From assembly GCA_037367355.1 (NCBI GenBank), contig CM074696.1, forward strand, positions 2,418,001-2,482,000: 64,000 nucleotides of DNA, in the 5' to 3' direction. Position 1 is the stretch's first letter. Each line of letters begins with the position of its first letter. This stretch comes from Neoscytalidium dimidiatum (taxonomy: Eukaryota > Ascomycota > Dothideomycetes > Botryosphaeriales > Botryosphaeriaceae). This document shows, one piece after another, positions 23,762 through 34,251 of the stretch. The notes under the pieces are model-generated. The model searched no databases. It saw only the letters and a list, made by a program, of their open reading frames with translations, and was not told the origin of the DNA. The position numbers and the translations under genes were made by a program.

Positions 23762-24400
23762 ATATCTAGTTCCGCTTATCGATACGCGCTTCTCGCCCGT
23801 ATCCTTCGTAACGGTACTAACGCTCCTAGACGTTATTCCTTTTACGTAGAGAGACCTTATCTTCGTTGTCTTATATCGCCGAATTCTAAGAGGTATTACG
23901 AGTGTACTAAGCGAGGCTATCTTTATTTCTTTTCTTCTAATATAGCTTCCCCTATTAAGTTTCGTCGTGTAGATTAATAACGGGACCGGGTGCGGGCTTA
24001 GATTAAGTAGATCTAGCGCGAGATCGAAAGGGATAAGGCCGAGATTTAGCGGTTATAAGAGGAGGCTTAACGTTTAGTTCGTCGTACCGCTACTTCTTAG
24101 TCTAAGGTAATCCGCCTATTACGGATACTTTCCTTCTTAGATTCCCGGAGTTAGGAGTTGTTTAAGCGGGAGTTAGCGGCTATTAAGACTAAGAAGGCGT
24201 AGAAGGCGCGGGCGGCTTAGAGGTTCTTATTATCTAGTTTAGGCGGTAGTAATATAGCGGGTTTCGACGGGCTAGTTCCTCGAGAGGCACCCGTAGACTA
24301 GTTTTAGGTGTCCTTAACGCCTCCTCCGGGGTTTACGTCGTAGGAGGATACTCTAGGTTTAGGCGGTTAGAGTTTCGTCGGTGGTATTTATAGATAAGTT
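23762..24400 (+). pseudogene. RIP-mutated antisense ORF of element B (homologue of the element D antisense ORF)
   Basis: Collinear with 21370-21996. The start ATG has become ATA (23762-23764). The Cys codons and the Glu/Arg-rich helix are recognisable through C-to-T and G-to-A changes, and the frame stays continuous where the element D copy has small deletions. It supports the view that the family carries a real antisense reading frame between pol and the 3' LTR. Confidence 0.5.
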
Positions 24401-27400
24401 CCTCGTAGTTAAGATAAGAGATTAGTTCCTATAAGGGTTTCTACGGGTTCCCGGCGGAATCTGCTCCTTCCTATTTAATAAGGTACTTAAATTAACCGTC
24501 GATCTAGTCTCTATCTAGGATTTTCTCTACGTTCTATTCTTTGTCGGCGTTATCGAGGTGTATTTTAAGTTCTAGGTTAGGTTCGGCGTTGCTATATACG
24601 GGTTTAAGTAAAGAGATATAGAAAACTAGGTATATACCTACTTATTCTAGTAATCTAAGTTTAAAGGAAATAGGTAAAAGTTTTTTCTTAATTTAGTAGG
24701 GTCCGATTTTCTTATAGTCTAATTTGTCGTTCGATCGTATTATTTTAATATTCTTTCTAAGAAGCTAGACTTTATCCTCCTTCTTTAGGGGCGGCGACGT
24801 CTAGCGCCGTCTATTATAGTATATAGCTATTTAGTATACGGTGAATTTAATATCTCGGGCTAGTTCCTAGTATAGTTTACGTAGCTAGTCTACTCTAAGT
24901 ATAGCTTTTTAGGTAAGTACTTCGTAGATCTAGGGTTCTTCGAAGGTAGTAGAGTTAAATCCGTAGTTAGTATAGAAGGGCGTAGTTTATATAGCTTCCG
25001 TTAATATACTATTATACGCGTATTAGGCTAATAGTAGGAGTTCGACCTAGTTATTTTACCTATAATTTAGGTAGAATCTTAGGTACTATTCTAGCGTTTA
25101 GTTAGTTCGTTTCGTTTGTCTATCGGTTTACGGGTATGTCGTTGTTAATATCTTATATTTAGTTCCTAACTTATAGACTAAGGTTTACTAGAACTTAGCT
25201 CTAAATTGTAGGTCTCGGTTCGTAATTAGTTCCTTAGGCATCCCGTAGTAGGCGAAGATATATCTAAGGAAGAGGTAGGCGTAGCCTTCTACTCCGATTT
25301 TTTTATTATAAGGGATAAAGTATGCCTATTTTATTAGACGGTCGATAATAACTAGGATGGCGTTATATCGTACTTTAGTTACGGGGTCTACTAAATTTAG
25401 TAGGTCGGTAATAAAATCTATTATAATCGATTCCTAGGGTTTAGTTAGTATTATAATAAGCTATAGTTATCCGTATAGTGTATATTATACTACCTTATTT
25501 TTTACGCATTCGTTATATTCCTAGATAACTTTCTCTACTACTTTCCTTATTCGGGGAAAGTAGAAGTATCTTATAAGCCGTTCTAAGGTTCTTATTATTC
25601 CTAGGTATTCGTAAACTACGGACTCGTAGTATTCCTTTATTAGCCGTTTACGTAGAGGTGTAGGTACGTAGATTTTTCCGCGGAATAGTATATTGCCTCT
25701 ATAGTCTTAGATTAGATCGGGGTCGTTATATTTGGGGGTGCCTATTCGTTAAAGTAGTTCTTAGAATAGCGGATCGTTATTATATTTTCCTTAGATAATT
25801 TATTCCTAAGTAGCGGTGTTATCTTCTTCCTCGTTTTTTATCTCTTTCGTAGTTTCTCTAAGTATTAGTATAGGTTCCTCGTTCTACGGTTCCTCTTCGT
25901 CCTCCGGCTTCTACTCTAGTATTAGGTTTCGTAGAGGTTCGTCGTCGTCGATAGGGCTCTCTAGCCTTATAATAGGTGCTAGTATTCGTTCTTTCTAGGG
26001 TGCGTCGAATTCTTTAATAATTCGGGGGCGGTTAGGGCCTAACGTACCGTCGTTATTTTGTCGTAGTACTACTAGTAATAGTTCTAGCTTTCCTTCTATA
26101 TAGTCGGCTCTACGACTAAGTGCGTCGGCCTTACCGTTTTTACTTCCCTTACAGTAGTAGATCTTAAAGTAGAAGGGGGCGAGTTATTCTATCTATCGTA
26201 CTTGTCTTCTATTTAATATCTTAGTAGTTATAAAGTATCCTAGGTTCTTATAATCCGAGTATACCGTAATTTCGTAGTTAGCTTCCTTAAGGTAGTATCG
26301 CTATTTCTTAAACGCTATAACGATCGTAAGTAGTTCTTTATCGTATATCTCGTAATTAAGCTCGGCGGGTAATATTTTACGAGAGTAATACGCGATAGGG
26401 TATAATCTTTCCTCGTCGTCTAGCTAGCTGAGGGTAGCGCTAATAGTATAGTCGAATACGTTAGTTTCGAGATAGAGTAGCCTATTAGGATCGAATATAA
26501 GGAGTACCGGCGCTTCTACGAAGGCCCTTTTAAGTTAACTAAACGCCTCTTATTAGGGTGCTTTCTAGATAAAAGGGGTATTTTTTCGGGTAAGTCGGAT
26601 TAGGGGTTCGGCTATATATAAGTATCGTTTAATAAATCGTCGGTAGAAGTTAGTAAACCCTAAAAAGGCTTATACTTCTTTAACGTTTCTTAGTTTTAGC
26701 TACTTTAGGATATCTTCCACCTTTTTTAGGTCTATAACTACTTTTTCTAGTTCGATAATAAAGTCTAGGAATTCTACCCTTTAGGTATAGAAGGTATATT
26801 TTTCTAGTTTAACGGAGAGGTTATATTCGAGTAGTTTCTAGAGGACTTTAGATATATATTCCTTATATTCTTTAAGGGTTTCTAAGTATATTAGGATATC
26901 GTCGAGGTAGGCTATATAAAATCGGTCTAGATATTCTCGTAGGACGTAGTTAATAAGGGCTTAGAATATAGTAGGGGCGTTAGTAAGTCTAAAAGGTATT
27001 ACTAAGTACTCGTATAAACCGTATCGAGTTCTAAATACGGTTTTCCATTTATATTCTTCCTTAATTCGGATAAGGTAGTACCTATCCCGTAAGTCTAACT
27101 TAGTAAAGAATCGTGCCCCGAAGAGGCGATCCCTTAGTTTATTGATGCGGGGTAGAGGGTAGCGGTCTTTAATAGTAATGTCGTTTAGGGATCTATAATC
27201 TATATAGAGGCGTAACTTGCCTCCGGGCTTTAGTACGAAGAGAACGGGGAATCCTACTAAGGATTAAGAGGGTCGGATATATTCCTTCTTTAGTAGTAAG
27301 TCTAAGTATTCCCTTATTACTTATAACTCCTTTTCCGATATTAGATATAGGGGTCTAAATCGGGGTTTAATACCTAGTTTTAAGTTAATCTCGTAGTCCT

Positions 27401-29472
27401 ATAGTCTATATTCCGGTAGTACGTCTTCGATCTTTTCTCTAAAAATTTCCTTAAACCGGTAGTATTCCTTAGAAACGCTATTAAGGTACTATTCGTATAT
27501 CCTAGTAGGGTTATCTCCTCCTATAGGTATCGGGTAGTCTAGTTTTTCTCGTCTAGTAGTACTAATCTATCGGGTTCTTTCTTTATTTATAGTGGTAGGG
27601 CGATACTATATTATTCTAATTACTTGCTCCTTCTTTCGGGTTCTTTCTAGCGTAGCTTTCGAAATTAGGCTTACGTAGGTAATCGGTTTAGCTATAGTAC
27701 GTGGTTTCTATTCTAGTTCTTAGTTTCGTTCTCTATACTTAAGGGTAATTCCTCTATTATTCTAATCGTATTATATTTTCTATTTCTTCTACTAAGGGAT
27801 GCCGAGAATAATATTATACTTAGGGATCTTAGTAACGTCTAGATAGATACGTTCCCTATAGTTTTTATATTCTAGGGTTAGTTTCGGGGTTTCGATAATT
27901 ACCTTTCTATCTCTAAAGGAGCTAGGGGATCTATTAATAGTTCTTAGCTAATATAGTTAGTCTTTTTCTCTGGGTTTTAGGTTGGCTTTTTCTATAAATC
28001 GGTTTAAGACGTAGTTCCCTTATAATACGGAGTCGATAAGGGTAAGCGCTCGGCGTCTATTAATTTTTATTACGATAACCTAGTAATTCCCGTATTCTAC
28101 GGAATCTTTCTTGCTTTCTAGTAGGTATCTTATAGTTTTTCCGGTCGATACTACTATAGTCCTATAAAATAGGGGCCTCGCCTACTATAGCCCTAGTTTA
28201 GTAAGCGTTTCTAGTTTTTTAGATAGTACCCGCTAATATTCTTAGCTTCCTAGTAAATAGGGTAGGCTTCGATACTATAAGTAGACTAGTAGAGGGTGTC
28301 GTAGTCGGGGGTCTCCGGTCGTCTTTTAGTAGCCGAGGTGGTTTTCTTATTATTAGTTCGCTAGTTACTAGTTCGTTTATCTAGGTAGTTTCTACTAATA
28401 TATTCGTGCTTTCTATAGTAGAAGTAAAGACTCTTTTTACGCCGTCGCTATTCTTCCTCCGGCGCTAGCCGAGGGTTTCGTCGTTAGTTAGTATCTAAGT
28501 CTATAGGGTCCCCTAGAAGTAGGTTATTTCGAGGTTACGGAGTATTAGCCGAGTATCGGGTTTAGCTTATTTCTTATCTAAAATTAAATAGTTATTAGTC
28601 GACTCGGATAGCCGTATTAATAGTCTCGCTAAGGTCCTTAGATAATCCGGTACGGGCGAATTCGGCCTTTATATTATGCTTTAGGCCCTTATAGAAGATG
28701 TATTTAAGGGATTAGTCGTTCTAATTAAGGTAGGAGGCGAGTATACGGAATTCCGTAATATATTCCGAGACTAATCGGGTTTATCGGAGGTCCTAAATTC
28801 GAAGGGCGGCCTCCTACTCCTCGTTCTTACTACTAAAGGCTTGTCTAATTACGTTAGCGAAGCGATTATAGTTAGCGAATAGGCTACTAGTTTCCGTACG
28901 TAGAATAGCCGAGCGGAAATCCTTTTAATAGGGTTCGAACTACCGTGCTACGTTACCTCGGAGGTAGGTTTCTATAAAGCGGACCCTTTCCTCGTCGTCC
29001 TTAAAGGATACTTTATAGAATTCGAAGTAATTCTCTAGTTAGGCTAGAAAGTTATTAAGCTTACGCCGGTCTCTATCGTAGGTATTAGGGGTCTTAATCT
29101 TTAGTTTAGTATTATAGGGGGTCAATTCTAATATCGCGGGGGCGGCTAGAATAGAGGGCCGTATAGTACGGTTAATAGTAAAGGCTTATCCTTAAATAAA
29201 GTATTCTAGAAGAACTTAGCCGTAGTTATTACTAGCGTCCTCTAGTACTCTAGGTCCGTTAATTACTCGACTTAAGGAGGCTATACCCGAGGAATATACT
29301 TCTAAAATAAGTAGCCTTATATTAAGAGCTAGGTTTCTAGGGATTAAGGGACGGATTAACTAAAGCTATTCCTCCTCCGTCGGAAGGTTATTTCTAATTT
29401 CGGTCTAGGATATTATAGTTAGTAGTTTTTAGGGTAGGATTACCTCCGGTACCTATAAAAAGGTAGTTAAAG

Positions 29473-29857
29473 TATTACGCTAGGACTCTTTCTAGGGGAG
29501 TCGAAGCGCGTTATTAGGCAGCTTAGGCTTTCTAGGGGCCGATATAGTAGTAGGTAGGGGAGGTTCGTATAATAGTAGGGTAGGAATTAATTAATAAGTT
29601 AACTACGAGGGTCCTAACTACGATAAATAAGTATAGTCTATATATATAGAGTAATCGGTACAATTAGTAGTAATCTATAATATTAACCTACTAATTAGTA
29701 CTAATTAGTAGTTCGAGCTTTACTAAGCGAGTATATAGTAGTCTAGTATATTAGTGTCGGTAGGTATTCTACCGAGTTAGGCCCCGAGTTAGTTACGTAG
29801 GCGGTAAGTAGTCGTAGGGTTCCGTTATCCGCCTTTCTAGGCGACTATACCGTAATA
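29473..29857 (-). repeat. 5' LTR of element B
   Basis: 385 bp. In element orientation it is followed by CTTTAACTACC, the likely primer-binding region, also present after the LTR of element A. Confidence 0.88.
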
Positions 29858-30513
29858 CCACGTATACGCTTTACGGATCGCCCCTCCTCGGCGTTTTTAG
29901 GGTTAATAGGATCCCCCGCCTCGCGAGCTACCTCTAAACGATCTAGCTCCTTAAGATTCTTAACGGTCTACGCCTTCTTAGAAATTATTAGGCTTCTACG
30001 GCGGCGTAATAGGTCTCGCTACTTACAAATACGCTATAACCGAGCTATATTCTTCTAAAGAAGATCTAGCACCGCTTACTCCTCCAACTCGGCCTTATCG
30101 ATAGCGCGCTTTAACCGGAAAACTATAGTAGTTAGCGTAAGGCTTAGAAAAACGGAAGAGGGACGAATAATTAGAATCCTCTAAGCCGCTACTATCGTAG
30201 GCGGATAAGCCCCGACGAACGTATTCGCTATAACGTTTATAGCTAAGGTCTATTCTATAAACTACCTCTATCTCGCCCGGCTTACGACGGGCGTTCGCTA
30301 ATAAATACGCGGTGTAAGAGATAGATATCCTCTTACTAAGAAGGTTAATTTTAGAGATTAAAGACTTACGCTTAGCCTTCTAGGAATTACGCTTACGCTT
30401 AGGAGGCATAACGGGACGAGACTTATAGAGAAGAAAATAAGAAATAATAGAAACCTAAGATATAGGCTAAACGGAAGAATCTTCGGGCCGAAGATCCCTA
30501 AGAAGGGGGGTAG
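29858..30513 (+). mobile_element. Element C, 3' internal part with polypurine tract
   Basis: This continues directly from 23282 once element B and one copy of its target duplication are removed. It ends in a G-rich tract (AAGAAGGGGGGTAG) immediately before the LTR at 30514. There is no pol coding on the plus strand. The minus strand carries the antisense frame described separately. Confidence 0.75.
29863..30411 (-). pseudogene. RIP-mutated antisense ORF of element C (basic start, coiled coil)
   Basis: On the minus strand an ATG near 30411 opens MPPKRKRNS, followed by a basic stretch (KAKRKSLISKINLLSKR). After a change of frame comes a charged helix (AIDKAELEE, KNLKELDRLEVAREAGDP) with several TAG/TAA at positions expected for Gln. 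The layout (antisense, between pol and 3' LTR, basic start then coiled coil) is like that of the B/D family, although the sequences differ. The frame change and the stops show it is inactive here. Confidence 0.4.
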
Positions 30514-31183
30514 TATTACAAACCCTACGGGCTTTATAGCCGTAAGGCCCTAAGAATCCTATATATAGTAGAGCCGCACTTCTTAAGCCCGTACGGGAAG
30601 ACTAGGAACCCGAGATAACGGTACGTACGGGAATACTAGCAGGCAACTATAACTAAAGGACGCCTACGGGCGTAACGACTAGGAAGGAGGCACGGGCTAA
30701 CGTAAAGCCCGTAGAGGACGAAAGACCGCGCGGGCGGGAAGTAGGAAAATTAATAAGGATAAATACTACGGGGTAAGAGTATAACGGTAATATCGTCCGC
30801 TAATACTAGTAGAAGTTAGATTCTAGAAAAAGTAGGCTTTAGCGCCCGAGTTACGTAAAACCTATAGGACCTATACGGGATTAGAACTAATCTAAACCTC
30901 TAATCTAAGGCTCTAATCTAATACTATAATCTCTAGATTACTATAGCTTTTCTATAGTATATAGATATACTCGTTAGATAGTACTTTTAACCCTCGTAGT
31001 TAACTTAAAGTTCTAATTTAATACTATATTAACTTAGAGGTAATAAGGCCTACTAAACTCCTACGTTATATAACTTCTTATTCTATTATTGCTCCCCTTT
31101 CCTCGTCTTTAAGGTAAACCCTTCGATAAATCCGAACCTGCTAGGTAACTCCGAAGCCTAGTAGTAGAGGCCCCGTCGTTATA
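30514..31183 (+). repeat. 3' LTR of element C (670 bp)
   Basis: It begins TATTACA and ends CGTTATA. It is followed by TTAAT (31184-31188), identical to the five bases before the LTR at 15154, so these two outer LTRs mark one insertion into the Tc1/mariner transposase gene. Confidence 0.8.
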
Positions 31184-31948
31184 TTAATTTAGGACCTAAG
31201 AACTTATAGTTAATTATCTAGTTAGATAAAGCTATATTTAAGACTAGTTTAGACTAGTTTATTAAGTAGATTTAACGGCTAGTTAATAAGGTATATTAAG
31301 AGAAGTATTATAAGCTATCTTTTAAATTAGGCCGTAGTTTAGTATCTATTTAGACTACTATATTAATATATAAGAAGGGTCTACTAGTAATTCTTAAAAA
31401 TAGTTAAAAAATAGACTCGTAAGTCTATATCTAGTTAATTCTTAATTAATACGTATTTTCTTTTTATAAGAAACTAGTAAACGAATATAGGAACGTAGTT
31501 TAGATAGATAATAGATACCGTATATATATCTCTAAGGCGACTACTAGGTATAGAGAGTTACTACTTATTTAACGCTTAGACTAGCTACTATAGAGCTCTA
31601 ACTTAAACCTAATTAAGAATCTTTAGATAATAATTAAGCGTCGACTAGTAAAGAAGCGCTACTAAATTAAGTCTATTTAATAGATAGAGGCTATTATTAA
31701 GTAGAAATAGAACTAGTTAACTATTAGTAACTATTAAGCTAGTATTAAGAACTAGTAGAAGCGTCTTTTAATAGTTATCTAAGTAAAAGGTAGACCGACT
31801 AGGTACTAGGCTAGTTACTAGTTAATTTAATTCTCTTACTATTTCTCTAATACCTAATATAAGTTATAAGGTAATAGAGTAACTATTTATTAAAAGAAGA
31901 GGACTAGAAGTCGATAGGGTAGTTAAATCAGAATAGCGTATTAACCAG

Positions 31949-31976
31949 GTGTCCACTGACTTTCTGTAGGCGACTG
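31949..31976 (-). repeat. Right terminal inverted repeat of the Tc1/mariner-like element
   Basis: The reverse complement of the left repeat with 26/28 identity. It is followed by TA at 31977-31978, the second copy of the target duplication. It keeps CpA sites that are mutated in the left repeat. Confidence 0.88.
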
Positions 31977-31978
31977 TA

Positions 31979-32511
31979 CAATTGACGTTTCGATCACCCA
32001 ACACGGTTAACCATTTGGTGCCACCGCTCTCCGGGTTGTTGCGGCGTGCGGGGGATCTGATTGGCCAATCTCATAACCCTCCCTAACTAAGTTTCGACGC
32101 GGCTGGGATCTTAAATGAATATGCAAGCTTGCAAAACAGCGCGAGAATGTCCCTGAATTTGATTTAGAACGCGCGGCCGATACGTTCTGGCCGGCAGCTC
32201 TTTCCAGGCTGAAATAGCTCTAGCCTTCTTGCTCAACCGGTCGCGGTTTATGTTGCTATTATGAATCTCGTTTCGTTGTTTCATGAAAGACGACCAGTAT
32301 CTCATTCGCCTGGATACATATAGGCTGATTCATTGTAAGACCTTCACTGGAACAGGAGCTTTATCAACGAGCAGCACGAGTGCTTGTCTCCAACTTTTTT
32401 ACTTAGATCAAGTCCTCATCGCCACCATGCTACTTCAGAAACTTTAAATCTTTTTCGTACACATGCGTACTTAAAAAAGTGTCTAAAGTAACATTCATAC
32501 TTTGGAATTAC
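31979..32511. other. Unique DNA right of the transposon; no gene seen
   Basis: Normal base composition returns at once beyond the right inverted repeat. No gene was recognised before the C-terminal end of the DUF4038 pseudogene. Confidence 0.5.
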
Positions 32512-34251
32512 CTAGCCACCTTCGCTCCAGTACCAACAACCAGTCTGTGTGCCTTTGCCCGCCGGTAGAGTGAATGTTCTCACGGACACAGAGTTCAACT
32601 TGCATGACTCGTACTCAAAATTGATGTATGTCTCAGTCAATGGATTGAACCAGCTGACTGCTATATCGCACCCTTTCAGGTGTTCTGTATGCAAAGAGAA
32701 CATCTCGCCAGTCGGATTATCTATCATGAGCCAAGCGCCTTCAGCATTCCGAGTGGTTGAAATACGTTTGTCGTTATTGCCTTCACCTCTGTCAGTAGTA
32801 GCAAAATGTGTTCTTCATCCGGCACATTCATATGACGGCATACCTGCAGGCCCCGGAAATACGGTCTTAGCAAGGTCTGTCTGAAGAACCTCGCAGCTCC
32901 ACGATCCTCTACAGCCTTCTTGATGTATTCCATTTGATTTGATCCTGGCAGATGGATATCATCGGCCCACAACCTTGCTGGACTGCTCCCTGAGTGATTA
33001 AACAGCCCGGGTATATACAATTGCACCACGTTTTCTGCTCCGTACGTAATGCCCGCGGCGCCGGAGAATAACTTCGGATTTTATGAGTACTATCTGCAAA
33101 CAAGGTTTTTGGGTACTCACAGCCTTCCAGCTGCCAATTCTTGCATCATTAGCATTCCAGTGCGGGTATGCGCTCTTCGCATTGTCATATCCACGGTTGA
33201 CCAAGGTCAGCCTCTCGAGTAAGACCATGGGATTTCGAGAGTCACTCGCCTGCCCTTGTGATGTGCTTCATCAGCCAAAGCCGGTCTTCGTTTCCCCGTA
33301 CTCGACTGCCCGGCTGCGTACATAAGCTCCACTGGCTCCCACCTCCCACCCTCGGCGCGCATTCCACCAAGGTATTGGAGGATTCGGGGGGAAATCAGAA
33401 TGACCAGACTGACAGGCGTCAAATGTCAGCCATTCCCTAGCCCCGAAGAACACGTTGGCCAGCGCTACCGGTCCTTGGCTAAACCACTAGTGAGTCGGGT
33501 GGATATTGATGAGAGGATTCCACATCTGTGATCCAGTTGCCTGGTCCAATCGATGTGAGAGCAGATGGAAGCCACACCACCCAATGCGTAATCGTTCTTT
33601 ACTGCGGTCTTAATCATCCACCACGGATTCGTATCTGCAACGAGAAGCATAGGTAGGTATGGGTAGTGATTTCCAAAGAAGCTGGCCAAATATTCTAGCC
33701 GTCGTGACGCTGGTTACCGAACCCCCGTTCCCTGACAGACTATCGAGTCAGTATGGAAGAATGCAGAGCCTGCTCTCTAAATACTGTGCGCAAAGATGAT
33801 TTCGCTTACCTTCTGAGTGCACGTACTTTCCCCACGCCGGCACAAGGGCTACGCGTATTCCTTTACTCCACGCGAGCTCCACGATCGAATCGATATACTC
33901 CTAGTACGACTCATTGGCCTTCGTGATATCTTTCTTGATGAAAGTAAGATCTCCATTGCGATTCCGGCTGTCAATCCCGATTTGCGTGAAGCTTACTGCA
34001 AGCACGACGTTGAATTCTGTGGCTGCCCTATCTATCCAATAGCCTTCGCATTCGTCGTAGTTGAGCCGGTGAAAGAGCAGCCACGCAGTGTCCGCCTGCC
34101 AGAAGAATGGCGTACCATCGGACTGTTGGAAGAAATGCCCATCGGTTGATGGCAGCAGCGCATGCTCACCGGGTACAGTCCACCCTGCGACTGTCTGGCT
34201 ACAGAGGAAGAGTATCCTTGCAAGATCCTGGATCCAGCATATCAGCTTCAT
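32512..34251 (-). pseudogene. Decayed secreted glycosidase with DUF4038 (apiosidase-like) and collagen-binding-like C-terminal domain
   Basis: The reading starts at ATG 34249-34251 with a signal-like N-terminus, then WTVPGEHALLPSTDGHFFQQ and PFFWQADTAWLLFHRL, the start of the DUF4038 barrel. At 33901-33903 a TAG stands where the frame continues with YIDSIVELAWSKGIRVALVP; a TGG-to-TAG change would explain it. Further on, recognisable blocks lie in different frames: SFFGNHYPYLPMLLVADTN, WLTFDACQSGHSDFPPNP, RGWEPVELMYAAG, PGLFNHSGSSPARLWADDIH, and the C-terminal domain (CDIAVSWFNPLTETY) ending at 32512. At least four frame changes plus the stop make it non-functional. Intact relatives of 500-600 aa are probably exo-acting glycosidases on plant-wall side chains. 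Confidence 0.75.

Larger units (their letters stand above)
23283..29857 (-). mobile_element. Element B: complete RIP-mutated chromovirus-type gypsy retrotransposon (6,575 bp)
   Basis: Two 385-bp LTRs (29473-29857 as 5', 23283-23667 as 3') bound an internal region read on the minus strand: gag from about 29.4 kb, CCHC region near 28.4 kb, protease, reverse transcriptase with YLDDILI at about 26890-26912, RNase H near 26.2-26.5 kb, integrase, and a chromodomain near 24.5 kb. A polypurine tract precedes the 3' LTR. The flanks are CTACG (23278-23282) and CCACG (29858-29862), a 5-bp target duplication whose single difference is a RIP-type C-to-T. The element split a copy of element C. Its frames hold through most of the length, with stops nearly all TAG/TAA in place of Trp or Gln codons. 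Confidence 0.9.
14604..31976 (+). mobile_element. Tc1/mariner-like DNA transposon, RIP-mutated and split by nested LTR elements
   Basis: The two ends are inverted repeats of 28 bp (14604-14631 and 31949-31976) that match at 26 of 28 positions and are flanked by TA on both sides. Removing everything between the TTAAT duplications (15149-15153 and 31184-31188) joins the two halves of a decayed transposase in one frame. The left half ends with a basic helix region (RKKRLNFAYK...) and the right half starts with a strand ending in an Asp (about 31207-31245; the WSDE region of this family). Near 31594-31626 lies the 'SPDLNPIENLW'-type stretch before the last catalytic acid, with Asp and Trp codons altered by G-to-A changes. 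The transposon alone would be about 1.3 kb, usual for Tc1/mariner. Dozens of stops show it is dead. Confidence 0.85.

Noticed and set aside
25816..25998. Ser-rich 60-codon plus-strand frame
   Set aside because: Antisense to the RIP-mutated pol of element B. Its Ser/Phe-rich composition is a product of the opposite strand.
14604..31976. The AT-rich repeat block as a possible centromere or CRISPR-like array
   Set aside because: All repeats are explained by LTRs, inverted repeats and decayed transposon coding. No regular short repeats with unique spacers exist.
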